A stretch of 64,000 bases of DNA, taken from an uncultured Porphyromonadaceae bacterium. Lineage in GTDB: Bacteria; Bacteroidota; Bacteroidia; Bacteroidales; Muribaculaceae. This document shows positions 32,315 to 41,752 of this stretch, in pieces. The stretch lies in NCBI GenBank assembly GCA_900540205.1, contig UQER01000005.1, forward strand, positions 62,001 to 126,000, written 5' to 3'. Below the pieces are notes generated by a model that made no database searches, was not told the origin of the DNA, and saw only the letters and a list, made by a program, of their open reading frames with translations. How positions within the stretch are numbered: position 1 is the stretch's first letter; every line of letters starts with the position of its first letter. Both the position numbers and the translations under genes were made by a program.

Positions 32315-35300
32315 ATGAGTAAAAAGAAAATAATCATTCTGTCCATCCTTTGCTTGGTGCTCATAGCCGTGGCTTACGTGTTATGGCACACTATGATGGC
32401 TCCGACACGCATAGCGTTTGTCAATTACCAGACCATCACCCTTGGACAGATTGCCAAAGCCAACGACAATTCGTTCATAAAAATTGAAGAGATTCCAATA
32501 GAGAATCTCGGAAAAGCCGGCCGGTACGACATGGTGTTCGTAAACGGCATGGGGCTGCGAATCACCGACGAGCAACGGCAGGAGCTGATTAAAGCGGCCG
32601 AATCCGGCACCCCTGTGATAACAACAGCCGCCACCAACCCGCAGAACCAGATTGTATCGGTGGATTCTGTCGACAATGAATTCCTGCGGCAATATCTCGT
32701 GGGAGGCAGAGCCAATTACCGCAACATGCTCCGGTATGTCAGAAAATTTATCGACGGGAAAAAACTTTTTGTTGATACTCCCGGCGATCCCGTTATCACA
32801 ACCTCCACCCTGCTCTACTACCCGTCGGAAAATGACGATTTGAATTTTTCAACCGTATCAGAGTATGAGCACTGGCTGAAAAACAACGGCAAATGGAACG
32901 AAAACGCGCCCAAAATCATCCTCACGGGACAGATGGGCGTTTCCGACAGTCTGGTAGCACATCTTGAAGCCACAGGCAATGTGGTGTATCCCGTAAATGT
33001 GATCCAGTGTTTCATTGCCGACGGCCATGCCGATTCAATCCATCCGGCCGCAATGATCAACATGGCGCACGGCCGCATGGGCGACATGGTGGTGCGTTGG
33101 CTCGAACAGACCAACATACCCCTGTTCTCCCCCGTCAACGCCAACCGCGACTTTGACGAATGGATGGCCGACAAGTCAGGCATGAACGGCGGATTCCTTT
33201 CACAAAGCATCGTCACGCCTGAAATAGACGGTGCTATCCGCCCGTACACCCTCTTTGCCCATTTCACAGGCAACGACGGACTTCCATATGTAGAAGCCAT
33301 ACCGGGCCGTCTGGACGATTTCGTAGTCACGGTCAACAACTATATCTCCCTGCAGCGCAAAGCCAATAAGGATAAAAAGGTAGCAATCTTCTACTTCAAA
33401 GGCCCCGGACAGAATGCACTTGTTGCCGAAGGGATGGAGGTGGTTCCGTCGCTTTACAATCTGCTTGCGCGGTTGAAATCCGAGGGATACAACACAGGCA
33501 CCCTCCCTGCCGATGCCGCTGAGCTCGGCAAGATGATTGCCGAAAAAGGGAAAGTGTTCAACAGCTATGCCGAAGGCGCGAAGGCTGATTTTGTCAAAAA
33601 CAGTAACCCCCAACTCATATCAAAGGAAGAATATGACGGCTGGTGTGCAGCCTCACTGTCTGACGACATGCGCCGCCAAATTGACGCTGTCGACGGCCCG
33701 TTTCCCGGACACGGTCTGAACGACGGCGCCGGCAATGCAGCTGTCGCACGCCTTCAGTTCTGCAATATAGTCCTGATTCCGCAGACTGCCGCCGGGCTTG
33801 GTGACGATGATTTCAAGATTATACACGGCACCGAAGCCGCGCCCCCTCACAATTATGTGGCGGCCTATCTGTGGGCGCGTCACGGGTTCAAGGCCGATGC
33901 GCTCATGCACTTCGGTGCGCATGGCTCACTTGAGTTCACCCCGCGCAAACAGGTGGCCCTCGGCAGCGCCGACTGGTCGGACCGTCTGGTAGGCACAATG
34001 CCGCATGTATATCTTTACTCCACATCCAATGTCGGAGAGGCCATGATTGCCAAGCGCCGAAGCTATGCCGGCATTGTCAATTATCTCACGCCTCCGTTCA
34101 TGGAGAGCAATGTCCGCGGCATCTACAAAAATCTGTCGGACGCCATCAACGACTATAACCGCGCCACCACTCATGCCGATTCGGCGCGTACATCCGCACT
34201 GGTAAAAAAATACACTCTGGAACTCGGCATACACCGGGAGCTGCGTATTGACAGCATGAAACCATTCTCGGCCGACGATATACTGCGTATAGAGAACTTC
34301 GCCGAAGAACTTGCCAACGAAAAAATCACCGGCGCGCTCTATGTGCTCGGCCAGCCCTATTCGTCCGACCATATCCGCTCAACTGTGGAGGCAATGACAA
34401 TCGACCCCATCGCCTATAGCCTGCAGAAACTCAAAGGGGGCGACATACGCTCATGGCGCGAACGGGCACGCAGTCTGGTCAGCTCCGGCGCGCCGGTCAA
34501 CGACGAGGCCATCTGCCGCATTGCAGGCATCACACCTACCGAACTGGACAGCGCACGCAACATCAATATGGCAGCCGATGGCTCGAAGGATATGCTGTCG
34601 CGTATGATGGTGATGGGGGCAATGGCACCGGCCAATCCCGGAAAAGTCTCTAAAATCTCAGAACGTCCCGCATCCCCAAAACACCCGACCATGATGCCGG
34701 GCATGTCGCCGGAAAAAGCCATCGAAATGGCCCGCAAAATGGGTGCGAGCGAGGATGACCTGAAAAAGATGAAAGAGGCCATGAAACATAAGAATGTTAC
34801 GCCGGCTGCAACCTCCGGTGGTGCTCATGGACATGGGCACGGGCACGGCCATGGCTCGATGAAACGGAAAGAATATACTGCTGCAGAGCTGGAGTTTGCA
34901 GCAGCAGTAGGTGAAGTGAAACGTACATTGCGTAACATTGACGTATACCGTGAGGAATTGGCGCATAGCCCGGAAAACGAACTGTCGTCCATTGTGAACG
35001 CCCTGAACGGAGGTTACATCTCCCCCACTTCCGGAGGTGATCCGGTGCTGAACCCTGACATCCTTCCCACCGGACGCAACATGTTTGCAGTTAATGCCGA
35101 GGAAACCCCGTCGGCCGTAGCATGGGAAAAAGGAAAAGGCCTGGCAGACGGTACGATTACCATGTACCGCAAGGCTCATGGCGATTCAGTGCCCCGCAAA
35201 GTGAGCTACACCCTCTGGAGCAGCGAATTCATAGAGACAGAAGGTGCCACAATAGCCCAGGTGCTTTATATGCTCGGTGTTGAACCTGTGCGCGATCCGT

Positions 35301-36568
35301 TCGGACGTGTCACCGACCTCCGGTTGATTCCGTCGGAAGAACTTGGGCGCCCGCGCATCGACGTTGTCGTGCAGACATCCGGACAGCTCCGCGACCTTGC
35401 GGCCTCACGTCTGTTCCTCATAAGCCGTGCAGTGAAAATGGCGGCGGACGCCAAGGACGACAACTACCCCAACTATGTGGCTGAAGGCGTTGTCGAGTCG
35501 GAAAAACACCTTGTTGACCACGGTGTTTCCCCAAAAGAAGCGCGTGAACTTTCAACAGCACGCGTGTTCGGCGGCGTGAACGGCAACTACGGCAGCGGCA
35601 TTCAGGAGATGGTTGAGGCCGGCGACCGCTGGGACAACGAATCGGAAATAGCCTCGGCATATCTCAACAACATGGGTGCCATCTACGGAAGCGAGGAGGA
35701 CTGGGAAAAGATGCGCGAGCATGCCTTCGAGGCAGCACTGACACGTACCGATGTGGTAGTACAACCACGTCAGAGCAACACCTGGGGCGCCCTCAGCCTC
35801 GACCACGTATATGAATTCATGGGAGGAATGAATCTGGCGGTGCGCAATGTCACCGGCAAGGAGCCCGATGCCTATCTGAGCGACTACCGCAACCGCAACA
35901 ACGCGCGCATGCAGGAAGTCAAGGAAGCCATCGGTGTTGAAAGCCGCACAACGATTCTCAATCCGCAATACATCAAGGAGAAAATGAAGGGTGGCGCCGG
36001 CGATGCATCGTTCTTTGCCGACATAACCCGCAACACCTACGGATGGAACGTGATGAAACCTGAGGCCATCGACGATGAACTGTGGAACGACATATATGCC
36101 ACCTATATCGCCGACAAAAACAATCTCGGACTGAAGGAATACTTCAAGTCTGTGAATCCGGCGGCAATCCAGGAGATGACCGCCGTGATGCTTGAGACTG
36201 TGCGGAAAGGGATGTGGAATGCCACTCCCGAACAGGTGGCGGCCATTGCCGAACTGCATACGGAGGTAGTGAATGAATCGGGAGCGGCCTGCTCTTCGTT
36301 CGTGTGCGACAATCCCAAACTCCGCGAGTTCATATCCTCCAAAGTGTCACGCGAAGCCGCCTCAAACTACAATCAGTCGGTGGCACTGGTAAGAGCCGAA
36401 AACATCAGCGCCGACAACGACGGAATGGTGATGAAACGTGACGAACTGAACGCCACCGAAACCACCGTCAACCGCATCAACGGCGTTCTTGTGGGCATCG
36501 CGGTTCTTGTCGCTGTAATCGGGCTGGTGTTCCTTATCCGTCGCAGACGCAACAAGAACGAAGAATAA
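32315..36568 (+). CDS. hmuS: HmuS, CobN/chelatase-family heme dechelatase, membrane-anchored
   Basis: A 1417-residue member of the CobN / Mg-chelatase H family. In Bacteroidetes heme operons this family member (HmuS) is implicated in removing iron from heme in the periplasm rather than inserting cobalt. An N-terminal anchor (about 6-26) places the bulk outside the cytoplasm, and a C-terminal helix (INGVLVGIAVLVAVIGLVFL) with an RRRRNK tail returns to the membrane. CobN-type motifs include MHFGAHGSLEFTPRKQV, LWARHGF, FGRVTDLRLIPSEELGRPRIDVVV and RVFGGVNGNYGSGIQ. A Met- and His-rich insertion (about 760-850) includes five alternating His-Gly repeats (His838 to His846). It lies in an operon with HmuR, HmuT, HmuU and HmuV and with no cobalamin biosynthesis genes, which supports HmuS over CobN. 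Confidence 0.88.
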   Translation: MSKKKIIILSILCLVLIAVAYVLWHTMMAPTRIAFVNYQTITLGQIAKANDNSFIKIEEIPIENLGKAGRYDMVFVNGMGLRITDEQRQELIKAAESGTPVITTAATNPQNQIVSVDSVDNEFLRQYLVGGRANYRNMLRYVRKFIDGKKLFVDTPGDPVITTSTLLYYPSENDDLNFSTVSEYEHWLKNNGKWNENAPKIILTGQMGVSDSLVAHLEATGNVVYPVNVIQCFIADGHADSIHPAAMINMAHGRMGDMVVRWLEQTNIPLFSPVNANRDFDEWMADKSGMNGGFLSQSIVTPEIDGAIRPYTLFAHFTGNDGLPYVEAIPGRLDDFVVTVNNYISLQRKANKDKKVAIFYFKGPGQNALVAEGMEVVPSLYNLLARLKSEGYNTGTLPADAAELGKMIAEKGKVFNSYAEGAKADFVKNSNPQLISKEEYDGWCAASLSDDMRRQIDAVDGPFPGHGLNDGAGNAAVARLQFCNIVLIPQTAAGLGDDDFKIIHGTEAAPPHNYVAAYLWARHGFKADALMHFGAHGSLEFTPRKQVALGSADWSDRLVGTMPHVYLYSTSNVGEAMIAKRRSYAGIVNYLTPPFMESNVRGIYKNLSDAINDYNRATTHADSARTSALVKKYTLELGIHRELRIDSMKPFSADDILRIENFAEELANEKITGALYVLGQPYSSDHIRSTVEAMTIDPIAYSLQKLKGGDIRSWRERARSLVSSGAPVNDEAICRIAGITPTELDSARNINMAADGSKDMLSRMMVMGAMAPANPGKVSKISERPASPKHPTMMPGMSPEKAIEMARKMGASEDDLKKMKEAMKHKNVTPAATSGGAHGHGHGHGHGSMKRKEYTAAELEFAAAVGEVKRTLRNIDVYREELAHSPENELSSIVNALNGGYISPTSGGDPVLNPDILPTGRNMFAVNAEETPSAVAWEKGKGLADGTITMYRKAHGDSVPRKVSYTLWSSEFIETEGATIAQVLYMLGVEPVRDPFGRVTDLRLIPSEELGRPRIDVVVQTSGQLRDLAASRLFLISRAVKMAADAKDDNYPNYVAEGVVESEKHLVDHGVSPKEARELSTARVFGGVNGNYGSGIQEMVEAGDRWDNESEIASAYLNNMGAIYGSEEDWEKMREHAFEAALTRTDVVVQPRQSNTWGALSLDHVYEFMGGMNLAVRNVTGKEPDAYLSDYRNRNNARMQEVKEAIGVESRTTILNPQYIKEKMKGGAGDASFFADITRNTYGWNVMKPEAIDDELWNDIYATYIADKNNLGLKEYFKSVNPAAIQEMTAVMLETVRKGMWNATPEQVAAIAELHTEVVNESGAACSSFVCDNPKLREFISSKVSREAASNYNQSVALVRAENISADNDGMVMKRDELNATETTVNRINGVLVGIAVLVAVIGLVFLIRRRRNKNEE

Positions 36569-36592
36569 ATAAATGACAACATATACCGCTTA

Positions 36593-37288
36593 ATGGAATT
36601 AGTGATAATCCTGATAATGGTGATGGTCGGCTTCAGTTTCGCGCTGAAGCTGACCTGCCACAATCTGCGCGGTCGATTGATTTTGTGTGCTCTGGCGGCT
36701 GCCTTCCTGCTGCTCACATGTGAGTCGGCCATATCGCAGTCAAAGACCCAGATTGCCGATTGGCTCGGGCAACCCGACCTGATGCTTGACACGTCGGTAT
36801 GGCTCACCATAGATGTGGCGTTTCAGATATGCTTCTGTGTGTTTTATGCCAAGCGGCAGGGTGCTCCCCTCACCCGTTTCGAGTCAGCTGCCTACCAGAT
36901 CTGCCTCTGGTTTCCCGGCATACTGATATTTCCGGTGCTGTTCGCAGCCCTTACCGAGCTGATATTCTCTCTGCCCGGCACGGATTTCAATCTCATCGGT
37001 CGGGGGGCTGCCATTGCCGTGGTGGTGCTGTTTCCCATGGTGTCATACGGTCTGGGATGGCTTATCCCTGAAAAGGAGATACGGCTTGAGCTGCTGTTCA
37101 TGATCAATCTGCTCATTGCTGCCCTCGGCATTGTGGCCACAGTAAACGGACGCACGGCTGCCACTGGAACCAATCATGTGGAATGGACTGCCCTTGCCGG
37201 AGTGTTTGCCATACTCATAACCGGAGCAATAGCCGGAATGGCCTGCAATAAATATATCACCGACAAAAAAATCTCAAAACTGAAATGA
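36593..37288 (+). CDS. hmuT: HmuT, polytopic membrane protein of the heme operon
   Basis: A 231-residue inner-membrane protein with about seven hydrophobic helices (for example MELVIILIMVMVGFSFAL, LILCALAAAFLLLTC, ICLWFPGILIFPVLFAAL, LLFMINLLIAALGIVATV). I recognise no enzyme motif. Position identifies it as HmuT of the hmuSTUV group: it is 24 bp after hmuS and its stop overlaps the hmuU start (ATGA). It probably forms part of the membrane complex that anchors or energises HmuS. Cysteines near helices one to three (TCHN, LLTCES, FQICFC) are noticeable but of unknown meaning. Confidence 0.7.
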   Translation: MELVIILIMVMVGFSFALKLTCHNLRGRLILCALAAAFLLLTCESAISQSKTQIADWLGQPDLMLDTSVWLTIDVAFQICFCVFYAKRQGAPLTRFESAAYQICLWFPGILIFPVLFAALTELIFSLPGTDFNLIGRGAAIAVVVLFPMVSYGLGWLIPEKEIRLELLFMINLLIAALGIVATVNGRTAATGTNHVEWTALAGVFAILITGAIAGMACNKYITDKKISKLK

Positions 37289-37890
37289 ATACAATTTCCA
37301 ACATCCTTTACTGGATTTCAACCGGACTGCTTGTACCGGTGATTGTGCTTCTAATCTTCTTTTTTGTGCATGCTCTCATTCTGATCGGAGCCTTTTTCGG
37401 ACAATACCTGAACCAGAAGAGAACTGCCACGAAATTCTACGACCGCATCAGGAACCTGACACCCGCCACGTTGCCGGAATTCACCGCATCTCTCCCCGAG
37501 ACACCTGCATCCATCACTATGGCGTATGCAAAAAAAATCATAGGCGAGCGAGGCAACAATGCGAAAATCGAGCTGCTCCTTGCCGAATACGAAATTGAGG
37601 CGGACAAGAATATAGCCACCTCAAAGGTGCTCACCAAAATGGGTCCCATCCTTGGTCTGATGGGCACACTTATCCCTATGGGCCCGGCACTCGTCGGACT
37701 GGCTTCAGGCGACATAGCCTCAATGGCCTACAACATGCAGGTTGCATTCGCCACCACTGTTGTCGGACTGGTGGTGAGCGGCATCGGCTTCCTTACCCAG
37801 CAGGTGAAGGAACGCTGGGCCATCAGCAGCCTCACCATTCTGGAATATCTTGCCGACGTTGTGAAACAATCTGAAACCCCTACCCTATGA
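37285..37890 (+). CDS. hmuU: HmuU, MotA/TolQ/ExbB-family proton channel protein
   Basis: A 201-residue member of the MotA/TolQ/ExbB family, which uses the proton gradient to drive work across the envelope. It has an N-terminal helix (about 14-40) and the paired helices of the family with the conserved stretch KMGPILGLMGTLIPMGPALVG and AFATTVVGLVVSGIGFL. The 201-residue length is typical of ExbB/TolQ. It starts inside the hmuT stop and its own stop overlaps hmuV, so the three are translationally coupled. HmuU with HmuV probably forms an ExbB/ExbD-like motor serving HmuS. Confidence 0.85.
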   Translation: MNTISNILYWISTGLLVPVIVLLIFFFVHALILIGAFFGQYLNQKRTATKFYDRIRNLTPATLPEFTASLPETPASITMAYAKKIIGERGNNAKIELLLAEYEIEADKNIATSKVLTKMGPILGLMGTLIPMGPALVGLASGDIASMAYNMQVAFATTVVGLVVSGIGFLTQQVKERWAISSLTILEYLADVVKQSETPTL

Positions 37891-38216
37891 GACGCCGTTC
37901 ACTTCTGAGACGCAGCGAGGACAACGACCCGATGAGCGTGGTCAGCAACCTCTTTGACGTGGCCATGGTGTTTGCCGTGGCACTAATGGTGGCTCTGGTA
38001 AGCCGTTACAACATGACTGAAATGTTCTCACAGGAGGATTTCACAATGGTGAAGAACCCCGGTAAAGAGAATATGGAGATCATAACCAAGGAGGGCGAGA
38101 AAATAAACCGGTACACCCCCTCTGAGGACTCCGATCCCTCCTCCAACAAAGGGAAACGCGTCGGCGTAGCCTACGAACTGGAGAACGGCGACATTATCTA
38201 TGTGCCGGAGAACTGA
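37887..38216 (+). CDS. hmuV: HmuV, DUF2149-type ExbD-like partner
   Basis: A 109-residue protein with a basic cytoplasmic start (MRRRSLLRRSEDNDP), one membrane helix (about 22-40: LFDVAMVFAVALMVALVS) and a small extracytoplasmic domain ending in VAYELENGDIIYVPEN. This layout is that of DUF2149 and of ExbD/TolR stators. The DxA in the helix (FDVAMVFAVA) may carry the proton-sensitive Asp. It overlaps hmuU by ATGA and closes the heme operon. Confidence 0.82.
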   Translation: MRRRSLLRRSEDNDPMSVVSNLFDVAMVFAVALMVALVSRYNMTEMFSQEDFTMVKNPGKENMEIITKEGEKINRYTPSEDSDPSSNKGKRVGVAYELENGDIIYVPEN

Positions 38217-38224
38217 AAAATAGC

Positions 38225-38232
38225 TAACTTTG
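38225..38232 (+). promoter_or_regulatory. Promoter -7 element for the EamA transporter
   Basis: TAACTTTG matches TAnnTTTG exactly and lies 9 bp after hmuV. TGTG at 38201-38204 sits at the right spacing (20 bp) but is a weak -33. The transcript would have a leader of about 95 nt. Confidence 0.5.
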
Positions 38233-38245
38233 CAGTCCCGTAACC

Positions 38246-38310
38246 GATGTTGCAAAACCTCTTAACAAACACGAAAGGTAGGGATACCGATTTCTGCAAC
38301 ATCCTTTTTC
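38246..38310 (+). promoter_or_regulatory. Structured 5' leader upstream of the EamA gene, attenuator-like
   Basis: GATGTTGCA (38246-38254) pairs perfectly with TGCAACATC (38295-38303), which is followed by CTTTTTC. The closing stem plus T run looks like an intrinsic terminator just 22 bp before the start codon, but its loop is 40 nt and contains shorter alternatives (ACCT with AGGT; GGTA with TACC). It may be a regulatory leader, or simply a terminator for the heme operon. Confidence 0.4.
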
Positions 38311-38332
38311 ACTCATCAGGACTACAAAGTAA

Positions 38333-39214
38333 ATGTGGATACTTTTAGCTATCGTCTCAGCCCTCTGTCTGGGCTTCTATGACATCTCCAAAAAGCTCTC
38401 CCTGCGTTCAAACAATGTGCTGATGGTTTTGATGCTCAACACATTGTTCTGCAGCCTCTTCATGCTGCCTGTGCTAATAGGCGGCATAACGGCCGGCAAC
38501 TTCGGCATGGACAACTCCATCGAGGGGCATGCGAAAATATTATTGAAATCGCTGATTGTGCTTAGCTCGTGGCTGCTTGGCTATTTCAGCATCAAACACC
38601 TTCCGCTCACCATTGCGGGGCCGGTCAATGCATCGCGCCCCGTCATGGTGCTTGTGGGGGCGCTTGTTGTTTTCGGAGAGCGGCTGAACGCTCTCCAATG
38701 GTGCGGCGTAATCCTCGGATTCGCGTCACTGTTTTTCATAAGCCGCATCGGCGTCAGGGAGGGTTTCTCGTTCCGCCGCAGCAAATGGCTCTGGATGGCA
38801 ATCGGAGCGGCAGTCATGGGCGCCGTGAGCGCACTCTACGACAAATATCTGCTACGCAGTTACGCACCGCTCGAAGTGCAGGCCTGGTATTCGCTCTATC
38901 AGCTCATAATCATGGGAATTGTGACAGGGCTTCTGCTTAAAAGCCAGCGGCATCCCACACCGTTCAAATGGAAATGGAGCATCCCGCTCATTTCCCTTTT
39001 TCTTACAGTGGCCGACATAGCATATTTCTATGCGTTGTCGCAGCCCGGCTCGATGATTGCCGTCGTGTCAATGATCAGACGCGGAAGCGTGATCGTCACA
39101 TTCTTCTACGGCGTGCTGATGCTCAAAGAGCATGATGTCAAAGCCAAGATGATTGACCTCGCCATTCTGCTCGCAGGTCTTATTCTGCTCGTAATAGGTT
39201 CGGCCGATGACTGA
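38333..39214 (+). CDS. EamA/DMT-family transporter
   Basis: A 293-residue inner-membrane protein with about ten transmembrane helices in two related halves, the drug/metabolite transporter (EamA) layout. The second half begins near WLWMAIGAAVMGAVSALYDK. The motif AGPVNASRPVMVLVGALVVFGE in the first half and SMIRRGSVIVTFFYGVLMLKE in the second are the expected end-of-repeat helices with a following Glu. Substrate cannot be predicted. It has its own promoter and an unusual structured leader, and lies between the heme operon and feoAB, which it meets tail to tail 34 bp away. A role in iron or porphyrin traffic is possible but only suggested by position. Confidence 0.8.
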   Translation: MWILLAIVSALCLGFYDISKKLSLRSNNVLMVLMLNTLFCSLFMLPVLIGGITAGNFGMDNSIEGHAKILLKSLIVLSSWLLGYFSIKHLPLTIAGPVNASRPVMVLVGALVVFGERLNALQWCGVILGFASLFFISRIGVREGFSFRRSKWLWMAIGAAVMGAVSALYDKYLLRSYAPLEVQAWYSLYQLIIMGIVTGLLLKSQRHPTPFKWKWSIPLISLFLTVADIAYFYALSQPGSMIAVVSMIRRGSVIVTFFYGVLMLKEHDVKAKMIDLAILLAGLILLVIGSADD

Positions 39215-39248
39215 CGGTTCCCCTTTTAATCTGTTGCGTGCAGGCAAA

Positions 39249-41720
39249 TCAGAACAGCAACGCAAGACGGTAGGCAACAAAAGCCAACACCCAAGCCACT
39301 GCCGTGTTATACAGAATAGAGAACAATCCGTAGCGCCACGACCGTGTTTCCTTTACGATAGCTACGATAGTTGCGAAACACGGGCAGTAAAGAAGGATAA
39401 AAATCATGAAACTTAAGGCCGTCGCCGTATCGAAATCGGGCTTGTCGGCACCTACCAGCGGTTGGGTAAGTCTGGCAGAAAGGGTCTGGTCCGTAGCCTC
39501 TTCGTCACCGGTGTAAAGCACTCCGAGAGTAGACACTACAATCTCCTTTGCCGGCAGACCGGCCACGGCGGCCACCGTGGCGCGCCATGAAAAACCGAGA
39601 GGCGCAAGCGCAGGATTCACAGCCTTTCCTATCATTTCCAGATATGAATCCCTTTCAGGGTCTATCTCATTGCTCTCAGCAATGTTCTCCGCCTGCACAT
39701 CTTTGGCAGACTCATCCCGCAGCGGGAAGAAATTCAATGCCCACACAATGACAGAGGAAAGCAGGATGATGCCACCCATCTTGTTGAGATACTGCTTCCC
39801 TTTTGCCCACATATGACGCAAGGATGTTTTGAACGTCGGGACCCTATAAGGGGGCAATTCCATCACGAACGGTGTCTCATCGCGTTTGAAGAACACTTTA
39901 CGCAAAAGTCTGGCGGTAAACACGGCCACGAGCACACCGAGCGCATACATGGACAGAAACACCAGCGCGGCATGTGAACTGAAGAATGTGCCGATCAGCA
40001 ACACAAACACCGGCAGGCGCGCGGAGCAGGACATGAACGGGGTGATAAGCACAGTAATAGCCTTGCTCGATTTGCTTTCGATGGTGCGCGCGGCGATCAC
40101 AGCAGGCACATTGCAGCCGAATCCCATTACCAACGGAATGAACGACTTGCCGTGCAATCCTATGCGATGCATCATGCGGTCCATGATGAATGCAGCCCTG
40201 GCCATATATCCGGAGTCCTCCATGAATGATATGAAGAAAAACAGAATCAGGATATTGGGCAGGAACACTATCACACCGCCGACACCGCCTATCACGCCGT
40301 TGGCAAGCAGATCCTTAAGCACACCGTCGGGCATATATCTGTTTACAATCCCCGCAAGCCAGTCAACACCCGACTCTATCCACCCCATCGGATAGCCGCC
40401 AATATAAAACGTGGCCCAAAACACAAACAGCATGACAGCGAGAAACAGCGGAAATCCGAACAGACGGTTCGTTACAAGTGCATCTATCATCTTGGTAGTA
40501 TCTGCCACTGACTTCCGGCCGGATTTCTGCAGGGTTTCGGCCAATGCGCCGGATATGAAGCCGTACTTCTCGCCGGCGATAAGCGAAGGCACATCCTCCT
40601 GAGGGTGTTTCTTGGCCAATGACGCCAGTTCACGGTCACGTATCTCCAAGATAGCGGCTCCGCCCGGCACACCGTCGAGCGCCTGCTCGGCCTCCTTGTC
40701 CTCCTCCATCAGTTTGATGGCGAGATATCGGGGGGAATAGTGCCTGTTGATGTGCGGATCGGCCTTGATGGCGTTCTTCACGTCTGTTATCGCCTCCTCG
40801 AAATCGGGACCGAGAGGCACATGGATGTGTCGCACAGCTTCGTTGCGACGGTCGTACACGGAAATAACCGTATCAAACAGCCGACCGATACCTTCGCCTG
40901 TACGGCTCACCGTCGGGACAATCGGGACACCGATCATCTTGCCCAATGCATCGAAATCAAGTTCAAATCCGGAAGCTCTCATCTCGTCGAACATGTTCAG
41001 GGCAATGACCATAGGGAGGTCCATGTCAATGAGTTCGGTGGTGAGATACAGGTTGCGTTCCAGATTCGAGCCATCCACCACATTGACAATGATGTCCGGG
41101 TTATTGTCGCGAAGATAACGGCGCACAAACAGTTCCTCCGGGCTGTAGGCCGACAGGGAATAGGTGCCGGGAAGATCAACGATATTGAACGTGTACCCTC
41201 CGTACTTGAAAACACCGGTCTTTGAATCGACTGTAACGCCGCTGTAGTTGCCGACATGCTCCTGTGCCCCGGACGCCACATTGAAAAGCGACGTTTTGCC
41301 ACAGTTGGGATTGCCGATAAGTGCCACGTTGATGATATGGCGGCTCCCTTCGTAAGCCTTGCGGCTCGCATCGTCGGGCTGAGCAACGGGCATCTGCTGT
41401 TTCCGGTCCGCATCACGGATGGAGCCGTTCTTATCCATCTCCTGCTGTCCGGTTGCCGGTGGCAACTGGATGTCAGAGAAATCGGGGGCGTCATTGCCCA
41501 CAGGAAGAATCTCTATCATGGAAGCCTCACTGCGGCGCAACGACACTTCATAGCCCATCAGACTATACTTCACCGGGTCGCGCATCGGGGCCGAAAGGAT
41601 GGCGGATATCTTACGGCCTCTCACGAAACCCATTTCCATCACTCTTTTACGGAACGCTCCGTGGCCGAACACTTTTACTATGACTCCCGATTCACCGGTT
41701 TTCAGTTCTGACAGACGCAT
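39249..41720 (-). CDS. feoAB: FeoA-FeoB fusion, ferrous iron transporter
   Basis: FeoB imports Fe2+ across the inner membrane; here FeoA is fused to its N-terminus, as is common in Bacteroidetes. The 823 residues contain a FeoA SH3-like domain (1-75: LSELKTGESGVIVKVFG, RVMEMGFVRG), a linker, the G domain with G1 GNPNCGKTS (136-144), G3 DLPGTYSLS and G4 NMFDE, then a polytopic permease with Gate motifs (GFGCNVPAV and SCSARLPVF). The frame also opens at a TTG two codons upstream; the ATG at 41720 is preferred. It lies 33 bp after the B12-dependent ribonucleotide reductase gene on the same strand. In this window it is the likely route for iron freed by HmuS to reach the cytoplasm. Confidence 0.95.
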   Translation of the reverse strand: MRLSELKTGESGVIVKVFGHGAFRKRVMEMGFVRGRKISAILSAPMRDPVKYSLMGYEVSLRRSEASMIEILPVGNDAPDFSDIQLPPATGQQEMDKNGSIRDADRKQQMPVAQPDDASRKAYEGSRHIINVALIGNPNCGKTSLFNVASGAQEHVGNYSGVTVDSKTGVFKYGGYTFNIVDLPGTYSLSAYSPEELFVRRYLRDNNPDIIVNVVDGSNLERNLYLTTELIDMDLPMVIALNMFDEMRASGFELDFDALGKMIGVPIVPTVSRTGEGIGRLFDTVISVYDRRNEAVRHIHVPLGPDFEEAITDVKNAIKADPHINRHYSPRYLAIKLMEEDKEAEQALDGVPGGAAILEIRDRELASLAKKHPQEDVPSLIAGEKYGFISGALAETLQKSGRKSVADTTKMIDALVTNRLFGFPLFLAVMLFVFWATFYIGGYPMGWIESGVDWLAGIVNRYMPDGVLKDLLANGVIGGVGGVIVFLPNILILFFFISFMEDSGYMARAAFIMDRMMHRIGLHGKSFIPLVMGFGCNVPAVIAARTIESKSSKAITVLITPFMSCSARLPVFVLLIGTFFSSHAALVFLSMYALGVLVAVFTARLLRKVFFKRDETPFVMELPPYRVPTFKTSLRHMWAKGKQYLNKMGGIILLSSVIVWALNFFPLRDESAKDVQAENIAESNEIDPERDSYLEMIGKAVNPALAPLGFSWRATVAAVAGLPAKEIVVSTLGVLYTGDEEATDQTLSARLTQPLVGADKPDFDTATALSFMIFILLYCPCFATIVAIVKETRSWRYGLFSILYNTAVAWVLAFVAYRLALLF

Positions 41721-41752
41721 ATGCAATTTTGCTATAAATCAATTACCCGACA

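Noticed and set aside
34826..34855. His-Gly repeat in hmuS as a sequencing artefact or tag
   Set aside because: The codons are mixed (CAT/CAC, GGA/GGG/GGC), the frame is open throughout and the segment continues a Met/His-rich insertion, so it looks native.
32315..36568. Cobaltochelatase CobN for cobalamin synthesis
   Set aside because: No cobalamin biosynthesis genes are nearby, the protein is anchored outside the cytoplasm, and the neighbours are a FRAP/NPDL heme receptor and HmuTUV-type genes, so HmuS fits better.
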